Source: Synanceia verrucosa (lineage: Eukaryota > Chordata > Actinopteri > Perciformes > Synanceiidae). From it: a DNA stretch of 64,000 nt. Where the stretch lies: positions 16,578,501 through 16,642,500 of the forward strand of contig CM056559.1 in the NCBI GenBank assembly GCA_029721515.1. Reading direction: 5' to 3'. Made by a program: the position numbers and the translations under genes. Below are positions 55,693 through 64,000 of this stretch, one piece after another. How positions within the stretch are numbered: the first letter of the stretch is position 1; the number at the start of each line of letters is the position of its first letter. The notes below the pieces were generated by a model. The model saw nothing but the letters and a program-made list of their open reading frames with translations, had not been told where the DNA came from and ran no database searches.

Positions 55693-56192
55693 NNNNNNNN
55701 NNNNNNNNNNNNNNNNNNNNNNNNNNNNNNNNNNNNNNNNNNNNNNNNNNNNNNNNNNNNNNNNNNNNNNNNNNNNNNNNNNNNNNNNNNNNNNNNNNNN
55801 NNNNNNNNNNNNNNNNNNNNNNNNNNNNNNNNNNNNNNNNNNNNNNNNNNNNNNNNNNNNNNNNNNNNNNNNNNNNNNNNNNNNNNNNNNNNNNNNNNNN
55901 NNNNNNNNNNNNNNNNNNNNNNNNNNNNNNNNNNNNNNNNNNNNNNNNNNNNNNNNNNNNNNNNNNNNNNNNNNNNNNNNNNNNNNNNNNNNNNNNNNNN
56001 NNNNNNNNNNNNNNNNNNNNNNNNNNNNNNNNNNNNNNNNNNNNNNNNNNNNNNNNNNNNNNNNNNNNNNNNNNNNNNNNNNNNNNNNNNNNNNNNNNNN
56101 NNNNNNNNNNNNNNNNNNNNNNNNNNNNNNNNNNNNNNNNNNNNNNNNNNNNNNNNNNNNNNNNNNNNNNNNNNNNNNNNNNNNNNNNNNNN
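55693..56192. other. Assembly gap (500 N)
   Basis: Exactly 500 N. It may hide upstream exons of the minus-strand gene at 54554-55595. Confidence 0.98.
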
Positions 56193-58125
56193 ACACTAAA
56201 CATACATATGATACAACAGTAAGCCTTAAAATATCAGATAACATTCAAATTGATGTAACATTAGACTTTGGTGTGCAAGCAGTGTAATTAGTCATATGTT
56301 CATTCAAAATGAATTCTGACCAAACTCTGACCAAAAAAAGGCTACAACCCTGTTAGCACCTTGTCCACGTCGCACAATAAACAACCCATCCCCCATTGTC
56401 GTCGACACACCTTGCTTTGCATTCAGATGTACTTTTAGAATGAAGAGCATAAATTATAAGATACAACATAATACACCTCCATGGCAGACATAAGACCATA
56501 ATTTACCACAGTTCTCTGTTTCCTAAAGAAAATGACTGATGGTTGTAGTAGGCAATGGCATGAAATGCCCTTAGCTTACTCAGTCAAACATATGCTAATG
56601 TTACCATCCACCAACAAGGTTTATGCTTTACGTTGCTATGTGCCCCCTGGTGGCAAATATTATGTATTCCTGTTGTGACTGATTTGTTTTTTCTCCTGGT
56701 ACAGATAATCTACTTCAGCTTAATTATGGAGGAGGTGCTATATAGAGGGGGAAGGGATCCCTGCTCTGGTTTCTTCACATCTGACTGGGCTTCAGCAGTC
56801 AGATGTGACTGCTGCTTTGATGTTGTCTTTGCTTTGTTTGTTTTTCTTCTTCTTGGTTATCTTTATGCATCTTTTTTCTGACTGGTCAGTAGTCCCGGTT
56901 TAGGTTTTCTTTTATCTTGGTTAGGTAAGTGGGTTGGTTCTGGGTTTAGGTTAGAGAGAAGAGCCCAGATCAAACGATCCTTTGTGGGATAGCCTGGGTG
57001 TCTTCCCTTCTTTTGTGTGTTTTGGCCGACCAGTCAGACTTTAGTTGATTGAGTTGCTTGGTGATTAGTCGTGACTTATAATAAAATTGATGTATGTTTT
57101 GGGAATTTCTGACTCCATTTTTTAGTATGTTCGATCCTGTTTGAATGACATGGAAGCCTCCGTATGAGCAACCCGTTCTATGTCAAGATAGATGACTGAT
57201 TCTTTGCCCAGGAGGATAAGACAGATTGTTGGCATAGCTTATTTTACACCGATAAGCATCTATTTATAAATGAAGATGTTGATTTGAGGTAATAAAATAC
57301 CTAAAAAATATGTCCCTTTAAAGATTAAAGTGAAACTTTTGAAAGTTACTGATCTTTTTTGAACAATTTCAAACTTTCAAAACATTATCAACCACTTAAA
57401 AACTGTAGTTTCTGCCACATGAATCAGCAGGTGGTTGCATGTATGTCTCAAGCAGTATTTTTGTCATACAACATTAAAGCGTTATTATATTGGAATATGT
57501 GGTCTACTGCATTTCTGGACAATTGAGAAGGTCCATGATGTCTGCAGTATCGCTTTGAGTATCATTTCCATGAATCGAAAAAGGCAACTGTGTGGATCCA
57601 GTCACATTCAGTAAATGTTATTTATGAAGTAGTAATTATAAGTATATAAGGAAAACCTTCAAGAAATCGAAGAGAATGCAAGATACTGATTGGCTGATTT
57701 TAATCTAAATGTGTTGTGTCACCAAATAACAAACAGTGAAAGATTTAGATATGATTTTACAGATTTCTATATGAAGCACCAAATGACACAGCTGTTTCCA
57801 CAGATTGTCCCGTAGTAAAATAAAGCATCATGAAAGCCTTCCAGTCATGTATAGGAATGTGTTTAGAGCACAGTGTGTACAGACTGAGCCGGTAACCAGA
57901 GAAGATCCTCCATCCTGTTGTAATGAGCTGCAGGACATGTAAGTGATTTAACAGACCTACTCTCAGTCCTCCTCTTTTCCCTTAATCCTCCACTATCCAT
58001 TCCCTATCTCTTGTATGGGGTAAACAGAGGGCTTCTCATGTTCCACAGCAGCTGGGTGGGGGAGCACTGCTGAAACACTGCTTCATTCCCTACTGCTATT
58101 TTGTCCTTGCGGCAGCACTATTAAT

Positions 58126-58159
<34 letters not shown>

Positions 58160-58794
58160 TATGTGGGATTCCCTACATAATGCAGATGAGTGCTGCAAGG
58201 CCAAAACACACCTCCAGTAAATCTCTCTGGTTGGCTCCCCAATCTGTGGTGAGACTTAGAAACAGAATAATGTTAAAGCAAACACCATGTTAGCTTGTTT
58301 AAAATGGAAGATGATTTTTACTGTTTTTTTAGTGACAGTGGTGGTTTGGGTACGCTGGGTACCACACTTCAATACTTTTTTAGCACCAACCGAAAAGCTC
58401 TGATCTTATTGGGTAACAAAAAATTAATAATTTTTCGGTGCCAAATTCCGATACCTAAGTGTCTGTGAGCCATGTGCACAGATGGCACAAGGGAAGGGGG
58501 GGACATGTCTTCAGATTCATTGTAACATTGATCCCTCCCCTCACTTTTCCAGCATATGGTGACAAACATCACCATCAATACAGAACATTAATGTTATTGC
58601 AGCAGCAATGAGAGCACTGCATTGGTGTTTAGCCTAATGGTGCCTTCAGTTGTACATAAATGTTAGAATTTCCATGCTCCAGGTCAGAATTTTAGTCAGA
58701 ATCCCACGTGAAGTCAGATCTCCAACTCAGAAAGTCAGATTAATCTCACCAAACCGACATATAATTCATGCTACGTGCTCCTGACGTAAGTAGC
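56193..58794. other. Unassigned sequence; possible LTR-like part and GT repeat
   Basis: 56640-57115 has the T/G-rich composition of some fish LTRs and a TAATAAAATTG signal at about 57078, but no paired LTR or primer-binding site was seen. (GT)n at 58129-58158. 58670-58750 resembles a MITE end. No exon recognised. Confidence 0.35.
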
Positions 58795-59995
58795 GGTTAT
58801 GAAGGGGCATCAGACGGGGATGGCGGTGCGAGCAGGGGGCAATAAACGTCACTCGATTCGGACAATACACAAAGGAGTTACGGCCATTCGATGGTTCAAT
58901 GTGGAAATCCAGCCAAAATGAAGTGTTGAAATAAGATGGCCGACTTCCCGTTTGGAATAGACCATCGGTGCAAGAGAGTTTTTTGAAAATTTCAAGGGGA
59001 TTCTATGGAGCCATTTTGTTCCGCCCGTGGACGTGGCCCCCATCAGATGTTAGAGGACGCCACCCTTAACCTGTGTATCAACTTTCATGATGAAAGGAGT
59101 TTATTAAAGCCATTAAAAAGCCAAAGAACCGGTCACTTCCTGTTACCACTGGGTGGCGCCATGAGTAAGGCGTGACATCAATACATCAGAAAGTTCGGGG
59201 CAGAGCCCCCATCATGCTTCTAATATTTGAAGCTGCTGGGATCGAGTATGTGAACGGGAGAAACGTTCGAATTTAGACGGCGAATTCGCCAAAGTTTAGC
59301 TAGCCCTAGCGGCCACGCCCTTTGACATAATTAAGTGCAGTGCACAACTTTTGCTCAGCTAGGTCTGGAGATGACCTGTATCAAATTTCAAGTTGATCAG
59401 ACGAAATCCCTAGGACGAGTTCGTTTTCATCAAAAAATGAAAGCTTAAAAATGGCCGACTTCCTGTTGGAATTTCAGCTTCCTGCCAAGAGACAATTTTG
59501 TTCAACTGGTTATGCTTAACATTTGTACCGATTTTTGTTCAGGTACGACATTCCCTATAGGAATTTTTGAGGATTGTAGGGGGCGCTATGGAGCCACTTT
59601 GCGCCGCCTATGGGCGTGGCCCCCATCAGATGTTAGAGGTCGCCATGCTTGACCTCTGTATCAACTTTCATGATGATACAAGTTTATTAAAGCCATCAAA
59701 AAGCCAAAGGTATTTGGAGGCACCAAAATGATGAGTGGAAACAAAATGGCCGACTTCCTGTTTGGAATAGAGAATTGGTGCCAGAGACTTTTTTGTGTGT
59801 CTGGTCAACTTGCACATGTGTACCGATTTTCATGTTCCAACTCCATAAAAACTCCTATGGGGAGGGGTTTTTGAAGATTTCAAGGGGGCGCTATGGAGCC
59901 ATTTTGCCCCTCCCACTGGCGTGGCCACCATTAGATGTTGACCTGTGTGTCAAATTTCATGATGATACGACTTTATTAAAGCCGTCTACTCTAAA
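58795..59995 (+). repeat. GGGCCC-hairpin modular repeat, copy D (5' part)
   Basis: Starts with GACAATACACAAAGGAGTTA-type sequence (58860) and runs through two rounds of the modules (CCTAGGACGAGTTCG, ATGGCCGACTTCCTGTT, GGGGGCGCTATGGAGCC, ATCAGATGTTAGAGG). It breaks at GATACGACTTTATTAAAGCC near 59990, where a LINE insertion begins. 60925-61822 is probably the other half. Confidence 0.8.
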
Positions 59996-60912
59996 AGAAA
60001 GCCGGGGTTGGGGACGGGGTTGGGGTGTTGGTGGTGGGGTGGCTGGGGGCTGGTGTTGGGTAGTGGGTGGTCCCTCTTGTCTCGGGCCTCCGTGGCTTGT
60101 TCGTGGCGCCGAGGGGACGTCTGGCTGTGCCTCTTCTTGGTCCCTGGGTCTGTGTGTTTCTCTCTGGTCCCGGTTGGCTCTCTGGGCGATCCCTCCTGGA
60201 GGTTTCCGCCGCCCGGGTAGGACGGTGGCTTGGCCAGCGGGGCCCTGCTCAGTCGTCGTAGCTGCTCTGGGCTTCGGTGCTAATCACTTATGCATGTTGG
60301 CTCAGGGTGTACGAACGTCTGTCACGTCCCATTGTTGAGAACTGATGGGACTCGCCAGAATGGGCTAAATCACTCTTCAGGCGTAACACTAAAATCATTT
60401 TCTCTATGTATCCCTACATTTCTCCTGCGCCCCTCGGTATCCTACTCTCTGTAGGGTTTGATTTTGTAATTATGTTTGATTTTTCTGTTTATTTACTTTA
60501 TTAATTTAATCATTATGAGTACTATCTCTCTTCTCTCCTTATTTTTGAGACATTGGTTACTGGGAATCATGCTGCTTCTCACATTCTTGATTCCTAATGA
60601 CACTGCCTGTTTATACTCTTTCCTACCCATACTCTCTCACCCTGTTTATCATCTGTTTCCCCCTCAATTCACTCAATTCACTAAGGTGTAGCACTATCCT
60701 CTCTGGTTCCCTATAAGAAAATTAAATAAAGAAAGACAACTTAGTCTCCAGAGAGGGTGCGGTGACGGTCACACACATGCACAAAAATATAAAAATACTT
60801 TTCTGCAAGAGAAAAATGCACCAATCCCATAAATAGTTGACACCTTCCATCATGTTGTGGTGTTTAATGATGGGAATAAGTGCTGACACAAAAAAAAAAC
60901 AAAAAAAAAACA
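59996..60912 (+). mobile_element. 5'-truncated LINE (GC-rich 3' UTR, poly(A)) inserted in copy D/E
   Basis: Abruptly GC-rich on the left (GGGGTTGGGGACGGGG, GGTTTCCGCCGCCCGGG), then T-rich sequence and an A-rich end at 60889-60912. A G-rich 3' UTR followed by poly(A) is typical of Tx1/L1-like fish LINEs. No RT motif is present, so family is uncertain. It separates two matching parts of one modular repeat. The 187-codon frame across the G-rich part is not a gene. Confidence 0.45.
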
Positions 60913-60924
60913 ACTATGTGGTGT

Positions 60925-61822
60925 CAGTACATGTAAACGTAAAGGGTGGCGCTGTGGAGCCATTTGGCCCCGCCTAGGGGCGTGCCACAGCCTTGACCTG
61001 TGTATCAATTTTCATGATGATATGACTTTAATAAAGCCATCAAAAAGGCATACGTATTGTCATGGCGAGTGATCAAAAAGTCGCAGCGTCGCCACAAGGG
61101 CGCCGTTAGTCATAGCTTCACGGCGTTCGGAATGTAGCTACACCGACTTCTTTATGTTCCGGAAGTGGAATGAAGTTGATGGAGTCTACTATGCAAAATC
61201 AGTTAATTTAAAAAGTAAGAACGGGTCACTCCCTGTTACCACCGGGGGGTGCTATGAGTAAGGCATGACATTAATACATCGAAACGTTCAGGGCTGAGCC
61301 CCTATTCTGCCCAGAAAATTTGAAGCTGCTAGGGTCAAATTCAGGGTCAATTTGCCAAAGTTTAGCGAGCCCTAGCAGCCACACCCTTTGACCTAATTAT
61401 GTGCAGAGCACAACTTAAAAACAGCTAGGTCTGAAGATGATTTGTACCAAATTTGAAGCTGATTAAATGAAATCCTTAAGACGAGTCTGTTTTCATCAGA
61501 AAATTCAAAATGGTCGACTTCCTCTTGGAATTACAGCTTCCTGCCAAGAGGAAATTTTATTCGTCTGGGTATGGTCAACATCTGTACCGATTTTTGTTGA
61601 GGTCCGACAAGGTTTGCACTTTGTAGGTGGCGGTATTCAGCCATTTCGCATGCACTGCGTACGACAACCCAAAAATATCGGATTTTGGGGCGGGCCGCAA
61701 GAATGTGCAAAGTTATACAACTTTTTAAGTTTGCGAAAGGGATGAAATTTGGGAAAACAGATATGATAAACATAGTGATTACAATAGGTCCCTTGCGGAC
61801 CTTCCAGTCCGCTCGGGCCCTA
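60925..61822 (+). repeat. GGGCCC-hairpin modular repeat, copy E (3' part)
   Basis: Begins in register with copy A around 20850 (CATGTAAACGTAAAGGGTGG) and proceeds through CATCAAAAAGGC, GCTAGGTCTGAAGATGATTT and TATACAACTTTTTAAG to a terminal hairpin at 61785-61822 (GCGGAC-loop-GTCCGC) and TAATAATAAT. Continuation of copy D after the LINE insertion. Confidence 0.8.
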
Positions 61823-61894
61823 ATAATAATAAATGTTAATAATAAAAACATATATTTATGATCATGATTAAAGTCTGAAGTACACTAAAATAAC

Positions 61895-61980
61895 TAGGGG
61901 TGTGACGATACACTCAGCTGATGAGACGATACATGATAGAACAAGACGAAACAATATTTTGCACACCTTGAGGGAGAGTT
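61895..61980 (+). mobile_element. hAT-like terminal fragment
   Basis: CTAGGGGTGTGACGATACAC followed by GATGAGACGATACATGAT is a typical hAT MITE start. The other end was not found. Confidence 0.4.
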
Positions 61981-62099
61981 GGGCAAGATGGTGACAGTGT
62001 GTCAGGTGGGCCATCAGCCGCTCCGAATACTGTGTGTGTTCATCCTGTTTGTTACACTTGTTGCACATAATGTGTACTCTCTATTGGTGTATGGTCACC

Positions 62100-62310
62100 A
62101 AATGTTGCCAGATCACTATGAACAGCAAACTCTGCCTCCTTTCCTGTCGGATATCCCGATATTCCTCTGTCGCACACAGGTGCCTTCCCCTTGGCAAAAA
62201 CGCTACCGCCATCGAAGTAAGCGTGGCGGCTACCTGGTGAGGCTGAGGGTGGGCTTGGGGCTCCCTGATTGTGGCAGATGGGGAGCGGCGCCTCGTTTTT
62301 CTGTCTCTTG
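62100..62310 (+). pseudogene. Possible 5' ORF fragment of a LINE
   Basis: The frame contains PSPWQKRYRHRSKRGGYLVR then LRVGLGLP. A basic RKR-GG-xxVRLR stretch like this precedes the endonuclease domain in several teleost LINE ORFs, and a conserved NVRSL motif would be expected soon after but is absent. Low confidence. Confidence 0.25.
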
Positions 62311-62930
62311 AGTCTCGGCGTTGGCTGGACCCTGTTGCTGTCTGCTTGGTACCGATGACCGGTTCAGATGACTGTGTGTTCCAGCCTGTGGCCCCTGTCC
62401 TCCTTGTCCTCGTTGGCGCAGACAAGGTAACTTTAGATCTTTTTTGATGCCCTTGTTTTTGCCATTTTTGCAATTCTTCGATTGGTGCCACTTTAAAGCA
62501 TTTGAGATCATTTAAGCTGAGCGGCCTATTATTTCCTGCACTTCTTCTCCAATCAACCTTTTAATCAAGGTACACTGATCATCTGAACAATGTCTGGAAT
62601 GGCCTATTTTTAATGCACTATAACCAGCATGTACAGCATTTGCTGCCATCTTCCTTAAATAAGGGCCACCTGTTTTGACATGCCATTACTAACGTTTTTA
62701 ATGGCTCTTAGTATAATTAATTACTTTTCCCATCGTTGCACGCATCGGGCGCGTTTCTACAATTTGTGTGAATGAAGCGTAAGGTCTCTGGTTTTAACCA
62801 TACATCGGCTGCCTGGAGAGAGCAGGGTTGTAGACGATGACACTGTTGCAAATGCAAAGATAATTGGCTGAGTCGGATCATGCCATGCTCACACTGTCTC
62901 ACTGCACGCTCTGACTGCCAAACACAAGAA
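62311..62930. other. Unassigned sequence
   Basis: No motif or repeat terminus recognised. Confidence 0.45.
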
Positions 62931-62934
62931 GACA

Positions 62935-63057
62935 GTGAGAGTGGTGATGACGAGCCAGGGAAATTCAAAGGTAGCGTTCTCAAACTGGGAGTACTGGCAC
63001 TACTTCTCGCTCACTGAAATTAAAGGCAAGAATGTTGATGTTAGAGACGCTGATCTG
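62935..63057 (+). pseudogene. BED-finger fragment of a hAT transposase
   Basis: The frame reads SKVAFSNWEYWHYFSLTEIK then GKNVDVR, the start of a BED zinc finger (aromatic W..yF....), but the expected C-x2-C after VDVR is not present. An acidic stretch in another frame (EDSESGDDEPG, 62931-62963) indicates an upstream frameshift. The following AACAGTAATGCATTACTTTT and CAGTAAAGTAATTGAG style also suits a hAT element. Confidence 0.5.
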
Positions 63058-64000
63058 TCCCTCCACTTTCCGAGCATAAGGCAAACTCTCACTCCCCAGG
63101 GTACTATGAGTAACTAAAAATTTACTATTAACAGTAATGCATTACTTTTTGATGTAAGCAATCAGTAAAGTAATTGAGTTAATTTTTGAATGAAGTATAA
63201 CTAGTAACTGTAACTTGGACTGAAGCTGAGAGCCTTCGAGCCAAGAGCCCCAAATACTGACAATATATATAATAAAGAAAATATCGTGCTCCTCTGCCCT
63301 GCCTCCCATCATTCCTCTCTGTTTCCTTCACTGTTATGTTTGGTAGGGCAGCTTCCTCAGTGTCCATCATTGGTAGCATTACCCTCATATTGACTGCTGC
63401 TTAGAACAATAATCACATTACAAAAAGGAATAATGGCTGAAACTATTAAAATAACTTGAAATTAAGTGGGACCATTTTAACCACAAGCACACCCTTCTGA
63501 GAGCAGCTGGATGGAAACGTGAGCCTCCCATTCAACCCTTCTATTGGTGGGGAAAAGCCTCTGACCTCCTCAGTGAGAAGAACTGCTAACTAATACTAAT
63601 TATTAGCACAAACCACTCCTCTTCAGCAAGTTTAAGTGTGCAGAGGAGGAGATAAATGACTAACCATACAGAGGAGAGCCAATTAAAAACAGTAGAACTC
63701 AGTACTAACTTAGTACTGGACTTCCTCAGGACAAGGCATGAGGATAAATGGAAGGCAAGAGTAAGGATAGAAGGCAAAAGTAAGGGTACAAAAGAGAGTG
63801 AAAGAGGAGAAAGAAATAGTGAGAGGATAGAAGGAACTAATTGATGGCGAGGGAGGAGGTGCTTTGTGAGAGAAACAGTAGGAAGGATAGAGAAAGAAGG
63901 GAAGGAAAAAAGCAACGCAAAAAGGAGTTGAATGAAACAAGAACAAAGCTGATAAGTGTGTGCGTGTGTGTGTGTGTTTGTGTCACTGGAACGTCACTGA
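63058..64000. other. Unassigned sequence, purine-rich and GT repeats
   Basis: 63640-63935 is strongly purine-rich (GAGGA/AAGGA), giving long but meaningless Ser/Phe-rich minus frames. GT microsatellite at 63957-63977. No gene supported. Confidence 0.5.

Noticed and set aside
56633..57120. Solo LTR retrotransposon
   Set aside because: Composition and a polyadenylation-like signal fit, but no partner LTR, target duplication or primer-binding site could be seen, so it is mentioned only as a possibility.
60008..60338. 187-codon Gly/Trp-rich frame in the G-rich segment
   Set aside because: Produced by GGGGTTGG-type composition. Overlapping frames are equally open, and the segment behaves as a LINE 3' UTR.
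63586..63946. Ser/Phe/Leu-rich minus frames as a secreted protein
   Set aside because: They result from a long purine-rich stretch on the plus strand.

Overview
This window looks like a repeat-dense stretch of a teleost (ray-finned) fish chromosome. The sequence is AT-rich, has spliced exon fragments, and carries no bacterial gene organisation. Most of it is mobile-element debris of kinds common in fish: Tc1/mariner, several hAT lineages, an EnSpm/CACTA-like transposase, L1-like and L2-like LINEs, tRNA-derived SINEs ending in a TGGATGGA tail, MITEs, and a family of modular repeats ending in a GGGCCC-flanked hairpin. Three runs of exactly 500 N (12899-13398, 29065-29564, 55693-56192) are assembly gaps.

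The main feature is a very large inverted repeat. Bases 1-8689 reappear in reverse complement at 29565-37848, around a spacer of about 20.9 kb. The left arm may extend beyond the window start, and the inner end of the right arm lies inside the second N gap. Both arms carry, in mirror order, a C2H2 zinc-finger exon, a 0.7-kb element with terminal inverted repeats, a short MITE, an acidic terminal exon, a tRNA-derived SINE, an L1-like ORF2 3' fragment, and a retroposon-type tail. Within an arm, 1565-2240 and 8446-8870 are themselves inverted copies. So each arm may contain one large transposon of about 7 kb with long terminal repeats. The innermost ~500 bp of the arms look identical by eye, while the rest differ by many small indels.

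The spacer (8690-29564) holds two complementary halves of Tc1 elements, each abutting a hAT end; an hAT copy inserted in an older repeat for which an empty-site copy is present; the first hairpin-repeat copy with four tandem 3' hairpins; and a three-level nest (L2 LINE inside a DNA transposon inside a SINE).

Right of the inverted repeat (37849-64000) I see one probable host gene on the minus strand: a CpG-rich promoter, a start exon at 46618-46611 and a second exon at 44300-44155 encoding a hydrophobic N-terminus. Its intron contains several minisatellites. The rest is further mobile DNA: a P2X7-like first exon, an EnSpm-like transposase pseudogene, a possible piggyBac-like N-terminus, a broken three-exon minus-strand gene of unknown function (54554-55595), four more hairpin-repeat segments, and a BED-finger fragment. 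No rRNA, CRISPR array, confident functional tRNA gene or complete protein-coding gene was found. All identifications were made by eye.
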